64,000 bases of DNA. It comes from Pantoea sp. RIT-PI-b (GTDB lineage: Bacteria; Pseudomonadota; Gammaproteobacteria; Enterobacterales; Enterobacteriaceae). Shown piece after piece: positions 51,614 through 60,319 of this stretch. Position numbers and translations under genes: made by a program. The notes beneath the pieces were generated by a model that saw only the letters and a program-made list of their open reading frames with translations, was not told the origin of the DNA and did not search any database. The DNA is taken from positions 124,001 through 188,000 of the forward strand of contig NZ_LGIS01000030.1 of assembly GCF_001187905.1 (NCBI RefSeq), given 5' to 3'. How positions within the stretch are numbered: the first letter of the stretch is position 1; every line of letters begins with the position of its first letter.

Positions 51614-51715
51614 CGTTTCTGCGCTCCAAAGGTTAACGTCCTCTCAAGCACTCAATCCCTACAAAACCTTTTCGCAAGCTTAACACTCCCTGCCCTCAAG
51701 CCTCCTGAGCCTTTG

Positions 51716-51723
51716 ACCGATAA
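51716..51723 (+). promoter_or_regulatory. FliA (sigma-28)-like -10 box upstream of the flxA-like gene
   Basis: ACCGATAA matches the FliA -10 consensus GCCGATAA at seven of eight positions. TCAA at 51696-51699 is a weak match to the TAAA -35 with a 16-bp gap. It lies 30 bp before the start of a flxA-like gene; E. coli flxA is a FliA-dependent gene. Confidence 0.5.
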
Positions 51724-51752
51724 CGATAATGGTCTATTGCAAGGAGAAAACC

Positions 51753-52085
51753 ATGTCTACCATCTCAAGCGTTAGTAGTTTCAGCACGGCAAGTAGCGGT
51801 GGCGGTTCTACCTCAGAAATCGCGAGCCTTAATAAACAGATTCAAACCATTACCAAGCAGCTGAAAGATCTTTCCAGCGACGATACCCTGACAGATGAAC
51901 AAAAATCTGAGCAGGAGCAGATGCTGCAATCACAGATTCAAATGATTGAAGCGCAAATCGCGCAGATTGAGCAGCAGCAAGCAGAGAAAGCCCAGCAGAA
52001 GCAGGAAGCACAGCAACCTGCTGCACCCCAGGCTGATGGCATTAACCGTCCAACGGATACCAATCAGATCAACGTTTACGTTTAA
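51753..52085 (+). CDS. FlxA-like family protein
   Basis: 110 residues, the same length as E. coli FlxA. After a Ser/Gly-rich start, residues 25-90 form a long Gln/Glu/Lys-rich coiled coil (EIASLNKQIQTITKQLKDLSSDD, QMLQSQIQMIEAQIAQIEQQQAEKAQQKQEA), then a short IN-V-V tail. The ATG at 51753 has AAGGAGAAAA upstream; an ATG eight codons earlier overlaps it. The stop overlaps the yfeR end by 4 bp on the opposite strand. The function is unknown; class 3 flagellar regulation is possible. Confidence 0.8.
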   Translation: MSTISSVSSFSTASSGGGSTSEIASLNKQIQTITKQLKDLSSDDTLTDEQKSEQEQMLQSQIQMIEAQIAQIEQQQAEKAQQKQEAQQPAAPQADGINRPTDTNQINVYV

Positions 52086-53002
52086 AACGCAGGTTTTAGC
52101 ATGCGTTGTTGCGTCAGCAGGGTTGCCTGCTGACGCACTTCATGCCAGATGGCTTCCGCCGCGGGCGTTAGCGAGCGGTTTTTCCGCTTTATCAGCATCA
52201 AACTACGATTAATTTCCGGATAGAGACGGCGCACCGTAAGTTTGCGTCCTGATGGCAACGGCAGCGCCAGCGCCGGCAAAATGCTGATACCAATCCCCGC
52301 TTCCACCATCGGATAAAGCGTGGCGGGATGACCGATTTCCTGCACCACATTCACACTGAGCGCCAACTGTTGCAGCGCGGCATCGACCAAAACGCGGCTG
52401 CCAGAAGCATAATCCTGCAGCACCATATTACGTCCTGCCAGCATTGACCATTGCGCCTGTTCTATGCGCGCCAGCTCATCATCTGCATGGCACAGCAGTA
52501 AAAAAGGCTCCTGCAAAATCTCTTCGCTATCGAAATCGGTATCATTGAGTGGGCCGATGACAATCCCAAAATCGACCTCGGCGTTGCGTACGCTTTGCAG
52601 CACCCATTGCTGAACTCTATCGTGCAGGATCACCCGGATATCGGGATAGCGCTGCTGGCTGCTGGCGAGACATTGCGGCATTAAATGTGCAGAAGGCGTT
52701 TGGCTGGCAGCCACGCGCACCGTGCCGCTACGCTGTTCGCCATAGCTGCGCACATCCAAAACCGCGGTATTGAGATCGTCCAGCAGGCGATTAAGCCGCG
52801 TGGCCAGCTGTTGTCCCGCTTCGGTGAGCATCACTTCACGCGTAGTACGATCCAGCAAACGGACGCCCATTTCTGCTTCCAACTCTTTAATGCTGTGGCT
52901 GACCGCCGACTGACTCAAACCAATCGCTTGTCCTGCCAGACTGAAGCTGCCGTGATGTGCGACTGCCACAAAGGTGCGTAGCTGACGTAAGGTATAATTC
53001 AT
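52082..53002 (-). CDS. yfeR: LysR family transcriptional regulator YfeR
   Basis: A 306-residue LysR regulator. The N-terminal helix-turn-helix (MNYTLRQLRTFVAVAHHGSFSLAGQAIGLSQSAVSHSIKELEAEMGVRLLDRTTREV) and the effector domain with NMVLQDYASGSRVLVDAAL and IGHPATLYPMVEAGIGISILPALALPLP match E. coli YfeR closely. It is divergent from yfeH, 102 bp away, its likely target. In Salmonella YfeR has been linked to osmolarity. Confidence 0.93.
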   Translation of the reverse strand: MNYTLRQLRTFVAVAHHGSFSLAGQAIGLSQSAVSHSIKELEAEMGVRLLDRTTREVMLTEAGQQLATRLNRLLDDLNTAVLDVRSYGEQRSGTVRVAASQTPSAHLMPQCLASSQQRYPDIRVILHDRVQQWVLQSVRNAEVDFGIVIGPLNDTDFDSEEILQEPFLLLCHADDELARIEQAQWSMLAGRNMVLQDYASGSRVLVDAALQQLALSVNVVQEIGHPATLYPMVEAGIGISILPALALPLPSGRKLTVRRLYPEINRSLMLIKRKNRSLTPAAEAIWHEVRQQATLLTQQRMLKPAF

Positions 53003-53104
53003 CGATAATGCTCATAGATTGATGCAATAAATCAATTTTATTTCTAAACCCAGCGGGCGCACAATCTGCACCATCATTTTTTTAAATTTAACCGGATTTT
53101 AACA

Positions 53105-54109
53105 ATGGGATTTTTACGCCTCGATCCAATGATGATTAAACTCATCATCACCGTGCTGCTGGCCAGCTTCATTCCTGCTAAAGGTGTCTTTGTCGACATT
53201 TTCGAATATCTGACCACCGCCGCCATCGCCCTGCTGTTCTTTATGCATGGCGCAAAATTGTCGCGTGAAAAGATCATTGCCGGGAGCAGCCACTGGCGTT
53301 TGCACCTATGGATTATGTGCAGCACCTTTGTCATTTTCCCGATTATTGGCTTGCTGATCGTTTGGTGGCATCCGGTGAACGTGAGCCCGGAGATCTACAC
53401 CGGCTTTATCTATCTGTGTATTCTGCCAGCGACCGTGCAGTCATCCATCGCTTTCACCTCAATGGCGGGTGGCAACGTGGCCGCTGCGGTATGTGCCGCT
53501 TCGGCCTCCAGCCTGCTGGGCGTATTTATTTCGCCACTGCTGGTGAATCTGGTGATGAATGTGCACAGCGAAATGCCAGGCAATGGTCTGGAGCAAATTG
53601 GCAAAATCATGCTGCAACTGCTGGTGCCGTTTGTTTTAGGGCATTTGTCGCGCCGCTGGATTGGTGCCTGGGTTGAGAAACATCGCAGCCTGATTGGCAA
53701 AACTGACCAAACCTCAATTCTGCTGGTGGTCTACTCCGCCTTTAGCGAAGCGGTGGTGAACGGTATCTGGCATCGCGTTGGCGTTGATACCTTGCTGTGG
53801 ATTTTAGTGGGCAGCGTGCTGGTACTGTTTATCGCGTTGGCGATTAACCTGGCTGCATCGCGTTTGTTTGGCTTTAGCCGCGCAGATGAAATTGTGGTGC
53901 TGTTCTGTGGCTCGAAAAAGAGCCTGGCGAATGGGGTACCCATGGCCAACATTCTGTTCCCGGCCAGTTCCGTGGGGATTATCGTCTTACCGCTGATGAT
54001 CTTCCATCAGGTGCAATTAATGGTGTGCTCTTTCATTGCCCAACGCTATAAGGCCGGCAATGAGAAGCGACTGGCGCAGCAGCAGTCAGTTGAAATTCAG
54101 AAATCTTAA
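53105..54109 (+). CDS. yfeH: Bile acid:sodium symporter family protein YfeH
   Basis: A 334-residue membrane protein with about ten segments of the SBF-like (PF13593) family. Conserved parts include TAAIALLFFMHGAKLSREKIIAGSSHWRLHLWIM, LPATVQSSIAFTSMAGGNVAAAVCAASASSLLG and VVLFCGSKKSLANGVPMANILFP. It matches E. coli YfeH throughout. The substrate is unknown. It is divergent from yfeR and convergent with ypeB. Confidence 0.93.
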   Translation: MGFLRLDPMMIKLIITVLLASFIPAKGVFVDIFEYLTTAAIALLFFMHGAKLSREKIIAGSSHWRLHLWIMCSTFVIFPIIGLLIVWWHPVNVSPEIYTGFIYLCILPATVQSSIAFTSMAGGNVAAAVCAASASSLLGVFISPLLVNLVMNVHSEMPGNGLEQIGKIMLQLLVPFVLGHLSRRWIGAWVEKHRSLIGKTDQTSILLVVYSAFSEAVVNGIWHRVGVDTLLWILVGSVLVLFIALAINLAASRLFGFSRADEIVVLFCGSKKSLANGVPMANILFPASSVGIIVLPLMIFHQVQLMVCSFIAQRYKAGNEKRLAQQQSVEIQKS

Positions 54110-54111
54110 GG

Positions 54112-54139
54112 AAAACGGCCCGCAAATGCGGGCCGTTTT
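54112..54139. terminator. Bidirectional terminator yfeH/ypeB
   Basis: AAAACGGCCCGC-AAAT-GCGGGCCGTTTT, a perfect stem with A/T runs on both sides. Confidence 0.9.
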
Positions 54140-54140
54140 G

Positions 54141-54359
54141 TTATTCGCTACGTTTGAGCGGTTTGACCAGACCTTCCAGCCCCTCACTCTTGATCACCAA
54201 CGTTAACTGCATTAATTCACCTAGCTTACCGGCCGGAAATTCATCTTTGCGCGCGAACCACAACAGATACTCTTCCGGCACATCAATCAGTACCCGGCCT
54301 TTATATTTGCCGAACGGCATCACGGTATTGGCAATTTCAACCAGCTGCTGTTTATCCAC
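54141..54359 (-). CDS. ypeB: YpeB (DUF3820) protein
   Basis: 72 residues matching the DUF3820 family: VMPFGKYKGRVLIDVPEEYLLWFARKDEFPAGKLGELM. The family also appears as a domain in putative exonuclease-related proteins; the role of the stand-alone protein is unknown. It starts 1 bp after the ligA stop, so it is translated from the ligA transcript, as in E. coli. Confidence 0.92.
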   Translation of the reverse strand: MDKQQLVEIANTVMPFGKYKGRVLIDVPEEYLLWFARKDEFPAGKLGELMQLTLVIKSEGLEGLVKPLKRSE

Positions 54360-54360
54360 G

Positions 54361-56379
54361 TTAGGCTCCGAGCAGACGAATCATTTCCGCTTCATCGATC
54401 ACCGGAATACCCAGCTCCTGCGCTTTCGCCAGCTTGGAACCGGCCGCTTCACCGGCGATCAGTAAGTCGGTTTTCTTCGACACGCTGCCGCTGACTTTAG
54501 CCCCCAGCGCTACCAGACGCTCTTTGGCATCATCACGATTCATCTGCGACAGTGAGCCCGTCAGGACCACGGTTTTACCGGAAAACGGACTATCAATCTC
54601 TTCTGCATTCACCACTTCAACCGGCGGCCAATGCACGCCAATCTCTTCCGTAAGATCGCGAATAACGGCGCGGTTGCTCTCTTCGTCCATAAAGTTACGC
54701 ACATGCGTCGCTACCACTTTGCCCACGTCCTGCACCTCAATCAGCGCATCAAGATCGGCATTCATTACCTTTTCCAGTTCGCCAAAGTGGTTGGCGAGGT
54801 TGGCGGCAGTGGCTTCACCGACTTCACGAATGCCCAGCGCGTACAGGAAACGCGGCAAGGTAGTGAGTTTGGCCTTTTCCAGCGCATCGACGACATTCTG
54901 CGCCGATTTTGGCCCCATACGATCCAGTCCGGTTAGCTTACCGGCAGTCAGACGGAACAGATCGGCTGGCGTTAACACGTACTCTTTTTCCACCAGCTGA
55001 TCGATGATTTTGTCGCCCATGCCATCAACATCCATCGCACGACGTGAGACGAAATGCTTGAGCGCCTCTTTGCGCTGCGCGCCACATATGAGGCCGCCGG
55101 TACAACGCGTTACCACTTCGCCTTCAACGCGTTCTACGTCAGAACCACAAACCGGACAATGACTGGGGAAGACAATTTCGCGCGTCTCTTGCGGGCGCTC
55201 AGACTCCACCACGTTGACCACTTGCGGAATGACATCGCCCGCACGGCGGATCACCACCTTGTCGCCAATGCGCAGCCCAAGTCGCGCGATTTCATCGGCG
55301 TTATGCAGCGTGGCGTTGCTTACTATCACGCCAGCCACTTGCACCGGCTCCAGGCGCGCCACTGGCGTTATCGCGCCGGTACGACCTACCTGGAACTCGA
55401 CATCGCGCACAAACGTCATCTGTTCCTGCGCCGGGAATTTAAACGCTACCGCCCAACGCGGCGCACGAGCCACAAAGCCAAGCTGCTCCTGCAGCGCTTG
55501 TGAATCGACTTTTATTACCACACCATCGATGTCAAATCCGAGCGATGGACGCTCCTGCTCAACCTGACGATAAAATGCCAGCACTTCTTCGGCGCTATGC
55601 GCCAGACGAATACGATCGGTAACCGGCAATCCCCACGCCTTAAACTGCTGCAGACGTTGCCAATGGCTGGCGGGCATTTCACCGCCTTCTAACAGACCAA
55701 AACCGTAGCAGAAGAAGGTCAGAGGACGTTTAGCTGTGATACGAGGGTCAAGCTGACGCAATGAACCCGCCGCTGCATTACGTGGGTTAGCAAAGACTTT
55801 AGCGCCGGTACGACGCGCTTCCTCGTTGAGCTTTTCAAAGCCGCTTTCAGTGATAAATACTTCGCCACGCACTTCTACGCGCGCGGGAATGTTGTCGCCA
55901 TGCAGGCGCAGGGGAATAGCATGAATGGTACGCACGTTCGCCGTAATGTTCTCGCCGGTAGTGCCATCGCCGCGCGTTGCTGCACGAACCAGCAAGCCAT
56001 CTTCGTAGAGCAAACTTACCGCTAAACCATCAAGCTTGAGCTCACAGCAGTAAGTCAGGTCGTCGGTGCTTTTAAGGCGATCCTGCACGCGTTTGTTGAA
56101 GGCAAGAAAGCCCGCTTCGTCAAAGGTGTTATCCAGCGACAACATCGGTACTTCATGGCGCACCTGTTCAAAAGCGGCCAGCGGTGCCGCGCCCACGCGT
56201 TGCGTAGGTGAATCAGGCGTAATCAAATCAGGATGAGCACTTTCCAGCTCGCGCAACTGCAGCATTAATCGGTCATATTCTGCATCCGGAATTTCCGGCG
56301 TATCCATCACGTGATAGAGATATTCGTGGTGACGTAACGTGGTGCGCAGCGCGGTGATCTGCTCCTGAACCGATTTCAT
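54361..56379 (-). CDS. ligA: NAD-dependent DNA ligase LigA
   Basis: A 672-residue essential ligase joining Okazaki fragments. The adenylation motif ELKLDG has Lys115; RGEVFI is motif III-like. The zinc finger CPVCGSDVERVEGEVVTRCTGGLIC is followed by helix-hairpin-helix repeats (LDRMGPKSAQNVVDALEKAK) and a C-terminal BRCT domain (PFSGKTVVLTGSLSQMNRDDAKERLVALGAK). It is one residue longer than the E. coli protein. It lies between zipA and ypeB. Confidence 0.98.
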   Translation of the reverse strand: MKSVQEQITALRTTLRHHEYLYHVMDTPEIPDAEYDRLMLQLRELESAHPDLITPDSPTQRVGAAPLAAFEQVRHEVPMLSLDNTFDEAGFLAFNKRVQDRLKSTDDLTYCCELKLDGLAVSLLYEDGLLVRAATRGDGTTGENITANVRTIHAIPLRLHGDNIPARVEVRGEVFITESGFEKLNEEARRTGAKVFANPRNAAAGSLRQLDPRITAKRPLTFFCYGFGLLEGGEMPASHWQRLQQFKAWGLPVTDRIRLAHSAEEVLAFYRQVEQERPSLGFDIDGVVIKVDSQALQEQLGFVARAPRWAVAFKFPAQEQMTFVRDVEFQVGRTGAITPVARLEPVQVAGVIVSNATLHNADEIARLGLRIGDKVVIRRAGDVIPQVVNVVESERPQETREIVFPSHCPVCGSDVERVEGEVVTRCTGGLICGAQRKEALKHFVSRRAMDVDGMGDKIIDQLVEKEYVLTPADLFRLTAGKLTGLDRMGPKSAQNVVDALEKAKLTTLPRFLYALGIREVGEATAANLANHFGELEKVMNADLDALIEVQDVGKVVATHVRNFMDEESNRAVIRDLTEEIGVHWPPVEVVNAEEIDSPFSGKTVVLTGSLSQMNRDDAKERLVALGAKVSGSVSKKTDLLIAGEAAGSKLAKAQELGIPVIDEAEMIRLLGA

Positions 56380-56394
56380 AGTCTCTTATCCGAT

Positions 56395-56418
56395 AAAAAA
56401 CCCCCGACATGCGGGGGT
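56395..56418 (-). terminator. Terminator between zipA and ligA
   Basis: On the minus strand CCCCCG-CATGT-CGGGGG is followed by TTTTTTATC. It should end most zipA transcripts before ligA. Confidence 0.88.
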
Positions 56419-56447
56419 TATATTTAGTTTGATTCAGTTAGCGGCGA

Positions 56448-57428
56448 TTAACCGATAACTTCGCGAATACGCGTTTTGTAGGTTTCCAGCTTCTGTGGCG
56501 TCATCATGCGACGCTCATCATCCAGCACCACACCGCCAACATCATCAGCGATACGTTGGGCGGATTGCAGCATCAGTTTGAAATTCTGATTCGCATCACC
56601 GTATGACGGCACCATCATAAAGATGGAGATGCCCGGCGTGGAGAAATTGCCCATTTCATCCGGATCGAAAGAACCTGGTTTCACCATATTCGCCAAACTG
56701 AACAGCACTGGGCCGCTGCCTGCCGGGCTGAGATGACGATGGAAAATGTTCATTTCACCAAACTGGAAGCCGGCCTGCAGAATGCCCTGCAACAGCGCTT
56801 CACCGTTCAGTTCACCACCTGCATGTGCAGCGACGTGCAGCACTAACACCGCTTCTTTTTTACTGCCCGGCGCTGCAGCTTGCTGCGGCGCTTCATTGTG
56901 ATGCGCGACAGGCGCTTCATGTTCCAACTTAGGCTCTTCTGCCGCCTGGAACTCTGGCGCAGGCTGAGTGGCTGAAAGCGGCTCATTATCCAATAAAGGA
57001 TCAGCCTGAATCGGCTGTGCTACAGGTGCTGGGGTTGGCTTGACCGGTGGCGCCTGGACCGGGGCAGCAGGTTTCCGGGCTTCCGGCTCATCATCAAGTA
57101 GCGGATCACCTAATAAGGGAGCGGATTGGCGTGATACTGGCTGACGCGCAGGCTCAGGTGCACGTGACGGATTAACCGGACGTGGCGTAAATTCAGGCTC
57201 TTCATCAGCATCACGATGACGGCGCACGCGGACTTCGCCGACGCCATCATCATCTTCTTCGCTCAGCAGATCTTCATCGGCTTCTTCGCGCTGTTTCAGA
57301 CGTTTGTGCGGGCGATCACGAAACACGGAGGAGCGCTCTTTACGGCTGGTCCACAGTCCATGAAGTAGCAGCGCTATTATGGCGATCGCGCCAACAACGA
57401 TTAATATCAGACGCAAATCCTGCATCAT
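56448..57428 (-). CDS. zipA: Cell division protein ZipA
   Basis: A 326-residue FtsZ-membrane tether. The N-terminal transmembrane helix (MMQDLRLILIVVGAIAIIALLLHGLW) is followed by a charged region (residues 28-75), a Pro/Ala/Glu-rich linker (about 80-190) and the C-terminal FtsZ-binding domain (EAVLVLHVAAHAGGELNGEALLQGILQAGFQFGEMNIFHRHLSPAGSGPVLFSLANMVKPGSFDPD). The ATG at 57428 gives the MMQDL start of E. coli; the upstream in-frame extension is not conserved. It is divergent from cysZ. Confidence 0.97.
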   Translation of the reverse strand: MMQDLRLILIVVGAIAIIALLLHGLWTSRKERSSVFRDRPHKRLKQREEADEDLLSEEDDDGVGEVRVRRHRDADEEPEFTPRPVNPSRAPEPARQPVSRQSAPLLGDPLLDDEPEARKPAAPVQAPPVKPTPAPVAQPIQADPLLDNEPLSATQPAPEFQAAEEPKLEHEAPVAHHNEAPQQAAAPGSKKEAVLVLHVAAHAGGELNGEALLQGILQAGFQFGEMNIFHRHLSPAGSGPVLFSLANMVKPGSFDPDEMGNFSTPGISIFMMVPSYGDANQNFKLMLQSAQRIADDVGGVVLDDERRMMTPQKLETYKTRIREVIG

Positions 57429-57645
57429 TGTATTCTCTGTTGTTCCAATACCTTGCCACCACGGCAAACTTTATCCTCTAACTGTATTTGCCCAGCTAAA
57501 CAAGTGCAAGTCTGTGCAGTATTTTCTGACAAATTAGATAGCTGCCCCACGCTTTTTTGCTGTTTTTTCGCGCAAAGCATGCCTGTAGCCGATAAAAAGC
57601 CAGGTTATGATGTTCGCGCCGCTATTTTTAGGAGAAAGGCTCGCT

Positions 57646-58404
57646 ATGCCCGCCGTGAATTCAGTCTCAACATTTAATGGTGTTCACTACTTTGCCGAAG
57701 GATGGAAACTGGTGCGCCTGCCAGGCATTCGTCGCTATGTCATCATGCCGCTACTGATCAACATCCTGCTGCTTGGCGGAGCCTTTATCTGGCTGTTCCA
57801 GCGTCTTGGTTTGTGGATCCCTGCCATGATGTCGTATATCCCTGACTGGCTGCAGTGGTTGAGCTATCTGCTGTGGCCACTCTCGGTAATCACGATTGTG
57901 TTGGTGTTCAGCTATTTCTTTTCAACCATCGCTAACTTACTTGCCGCACCGTTTTGCGGCTTACTTGCTGAACAGCTGGAAGGTCGTTTGACGGGTACAC
58001 CGCTGCCCGATAGCGGCTGGATGGGGCTGGTTAAAGATGTTCCACGCATCATGAAACGAGAATTACAGAAGCTCGGCTACTACTTGCCGCGTGCGCTCGG
58101 TTTATTACTGCTTCACTTCATCCCCGGATTTGGACAAACCGTTGCCCCCATTCTATGGTTTTTATTCAGTGCGTGGATGCTGTCGGTGCAATATTGCGAC
58201 TATCCGTTTGATAATCACAAGGTGAGCTTCCATCAGATGCGCCGGGCTTTACGCCAGCATAAAACGGCAAATATGCAGTTTGGTGCGCTGGTAAGCCTGT
58301 TCACCATGATTCCCATTATCAATCTGGCCATTTTGCCTGTCGCCGTGTGCGGCGCAACGGCAATGTGGGTGGATCGTTACCGCCCGCAGCATGCGCGTCA
58401 TTAA
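57646..58404 (+). CDS. cysZ: Sulfate transporter CysZ
   Basis: A 252-residue inner membrane protein supporting high-affinity sulfate uptake for cysteine synthesis. FNGVHYFAEGWKLVRLPGIRRYVIMPLLINILL opens the protein; FFSTIANLLAAPFCGLLAEQLEGRLTG, DVPRIMKREL and HFIPGFGQTVAPILWFLFSAWMLSVQYCDYPFDNH are conserved. The ATG at 57646 follows AGGAGAAAGG; an upstream in-frame ATG would add 13 residues. It precedes cysK. Confidence 0.96.
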   Translation: MPAVNSVSTFNGVHYFAEGWKLVRLPGIRRYVIMPLLINILLLGGAFIWLFQRLGLWIPAMMSYIPDWLQWLSYLLWPLSVITIVLVFSYFFSTIANLLAAPFCGLLAEQLEGRLTGTPLPDSGWMGLVKDVPRIMKRELQKLGYYLPRALGLLLLHFIPGFGQTVAPILWFLFSAWMLSVQYCDYPFDNHKVSFHQMRRALRQHKTANMQFGALVSLFTMIPIINLAILPVAVCGATAMWVDRYRPQHARH

Positions 58405-58415
58405 AGCGTTAAATT

Positions 58416-58439
58416 GCCTTATGCATTTTTGCATAAGGC
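58416..58439. repeat. Perfect hairpin between cysZ and cysK
   Basis: GCCTTATGCA-TTTT-TGCATAAGGC has a 10-bp perfect stem and a 4-nt loop, about 105 bp upstream of cysK. There is no T-tract after it. It may be a 3' end stabiliser for cysZ. Confidence 0.6.
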
Positions 58440-58544
58440 TTATGGTTGTGCGCTATATAGATATGCGATTTCTTTCCTTCCGCACATCGGCAGAAAAGGT
58501 ATGCTCTGAGGGTTCCCAATATTTCATACAGTTAAGGACGAGCT

Positions 58545-59516
58545 ATGAGTAAGATCTATGAAGACAACTCTCTGACAATTGGTCATACGCCGCTGGTTCG
58601 ACTGAACCGCATCGGTAACGGCCGCATTCTGGCTAAGGTCGAGTCGCGCAACCCGAGCTTCAGCATCAAATGCCGTATCGGTGCCAATATGATTTGGGAC
58701 GCGGAAAAACGCGGTATTCTAAAACCGGGTGTTGAACTGGTTGAACCCACCAGCGGTAACACCGGTATTGCCCTGGCTTATGTGGCCGCAGCGCGCGGTT
58801 ACAAGCTGACGCTGACCATGCCAGAAACCATGTCGATTGAACGCCGTAAGTTGCTCAAAGCGTTGGGCGCGAACCTGGTGCTGACCGAAGGTCCAAAAGG
58901 CATGAAAGGTGCCATCGCCAAAGCGGAAGAGATTGTTGCCAGCGATCCCGATAAATATGTCCTGCTGCAGCAGTTCAGCAATCCGGCAAACCCTGAAATC
59001 CACGAGAAAACCACCGGCCCAGAAATCTGGGAAGATACCGATGGCGAAGTGGATGTATTCATCGCTGGCGTCGGCACGGGCGGTACGCTGACTGGCGTGA
59101 GCCGCTACATCAAAAATACCAAAGGTAAGAAAGAGCTTATTACCGTTGCGGTTGAACCGACTGATTCCCCTGTTATCGCCCAAGCGTTGGCTGGCGAAGA
59201 GATTAAGCCAGGCCCGCACAAAATTCAGGGCATCGGTGCCGGCTTCATTCCGGGTAACCTTGATCTGAAACTGATTGACCGTGTTGTGGCGATCACTAAC
59301 GAAGAAGCTATCAGCACCGCACGCCAGCTGATGGAAGAGGAAGGCATTCTGGCAGGGATCTCCTCGGGCGCCGCAGTTGCCGCAGCGTTGAAGTTGCAGG
59401 AAGATGAAGCCTTTGCAAATAAGAATATTGTGGTGATTCTGCCCTCCTCCGGCGAGCGCTATTTAAGTACTGCACTGTTTGCCGATCTTTTCACTGAGAA
59501 AGAACTGCAGCAGTGA
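58545..59516 (+). CDS. cysK: Cysteine synthase A (O-acetylserine sulfhydrylase A)
   Basis: A 323-residue PLP enzyme forming cysteine from O-acetylserine and sulfide. PSFSIKCRIGANM contains the PLP Lys42, PTSGNTGIALAYVA (residues 68-81) the substrate loop, and GVGTGGTLTGVSRYIK the phosphate-binding loop. The length equals E. coli CysK. It lies between cysZ and pts, as in E. coli, and is expected to be CysB-activated. Confidence 0.98.
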   Translation: MSKIYEDNSLTIGHTPLVRLNRIGNGRILAKVESRNPSFSIKCRIGANMIWDAEKRGILKPGVELVEPTSGNTGIALAYVAAARGYKLTLTMPETMSIERRKLLKALGANLVLTEGPKGMKGAIAKAEEIVASDPDKYVLLQQFSNPANPEIHEKTTGPEIWEDTDGEVDVFIAGVGTGGTLTGVSRYIKNTKGKKELITVAVEPTDSPVIAQALAGEEIKPGPHKIQGIGAGFIPGNLDLKLIDRVVAITNEEAISTARQLMEEEGILAGISSGAAVAAALKLQEDEAFANKNIVVILPSSGERYLSTALFADLFTEKELQQ

Positions 59517-59904
59517 TGCCAGAATTCTGAAACTGACGAAAAAAGCACCCAAATGGGTGCTTTTTTGTGGTGCAGATCTCACTTTTATCACCAGACAGAT
59601 TGCTTTCAGTGATGGGGCTCTGGTATTTAAGCTTCCAATTATTTCGGTGCCTGAAATTAATCTCCCTTTGAAGTGGATCAAGCTGAATCGATTTACTGAT
59701 TTGGCGAAACGGCGAATCACGGCATAATGAGAAGAGTGACGTATTCGTGCAGTTTTTGATCTGTCACTGTTAATGACGTACTCATTCGAGCGCATTTTTT
59801 GGTGAGCTTAATGCCATACCAGCGCACCTACACAGGCTAAAGTTACGGCTCCAGGCTAGACTTTAGATCCATAACACCAAACCTGATAAAGTTGGGGAAA
59901 TAGA
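59517..59904 (+). other. cysK terminator and pts promoter region
   Basis: There is no gene in these 388 bp. A terminator, AAAAAAGCACCC-AAAT-GGGTGCTTTTTT (59537-59566), ends cysK. The remaining 330 bp is the regulatory region of ptsHI-crr, which in E. coli has several CRP-dependent promoters; TAGACT at 59859 is one -10 candidate. I could not fix a CRP site with confidence. Confidence 0.7.
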
Positions 59905-60162
59905 ATGTTCCAGCAAGAAGTTACCATTACCGCACCTAACGGCCTTCATACCCGTCCTGCAGCTCAGTTCGTGAAAGAAGCAAAGGCTTTCCAGTCAGAA
60001 ATCACTGTGACTTCCAATGGCAAATCCGCCAGCGCGAAAAGCCTGTTCAAACTGCAGACTTTGGGTCTGACTCAGGGTACGGTTGTTACGCTGTCTGCTG
60101 AAGGTGAAGATGAGCAGCAAGCGGTTGAGCACCTGGTCAAGCTGATGGCTGAGCTGGAGTAA
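59905..60162 (+). CDS. ptsH: PTS phosphocarrier protein HPr
   Basis: An 85-residue general PTS carrier that passes phosphate from enzyme I to sugar-specific EIIA domains. APNGLHTRPAAQFVKEAK contains the phospho-accepting His15; SASAKSLFKLQ has Ser46 in the conserved position. It is nearly identical to E. coli HPr. It is the first gene of ptsH-ptsI-crr. Confidence 0.98.
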   Translation: MFQQEVTITAPNGLHTRPAAQFVKEAKAFQSEITVTSNGKSASAKSLFKLQTLGLTQGTVVTLSAEGEDEQQAVEHLVKLMAELE

Positions 60163-60319
60163 CCGGCTCAGTTCGCAACTAAACCGACCCCTTTGCCCCA
60201 TTGAGTGCAAATATCTTGATCGCGGACAACCTGTCCGCGTTATTGCATCTTTAGAGTACTGCTCCGCGACAGTGGCGACGCATTGGGTCAATGAGCCATC
60301 GTGATTAAAAGGTAGGGTT

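Larger units (their letters stand above)
51383..51639 (+). repeat. Repeat of the tRNA-Lys 3' end plus terminator (rtT-like unit)
   Basis: A 77-bp segment at 51383-51459 recurs at 51563-51639 with one mismatch (51448/51628). It comprises the last 18 nt of tRNA-Lys, ATCCTGCACGACCCACCA, then an AAAGCGCC-TTTTA-GGCGCTTTTTT terminator. The 103 bp between the copies folds into four perfect stems: GAACCTGC/GCAGGTTC (51469-51485), CTGAATCGC/GCGATTCAG (51488-51510), TGATGC/GCATCA (51513-51528) and GGCCCA/TGGGCC (51541-51555). The 180-bp period and the tRNA-end start resemble the 178-bp rtT repeats after E. coli tyrT. Confidence 0.85.

Noticed and set aside
51383..51639. The duplicated tRNA-Lys 3' end as attL/attR of an integrated element
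   Set aside because: Only 103 bp lie between the copies, with no integrase or gene remnant, and the duplication includes the terminator. The structured spacer and 180-bp period fit an rtT-type repeat better.
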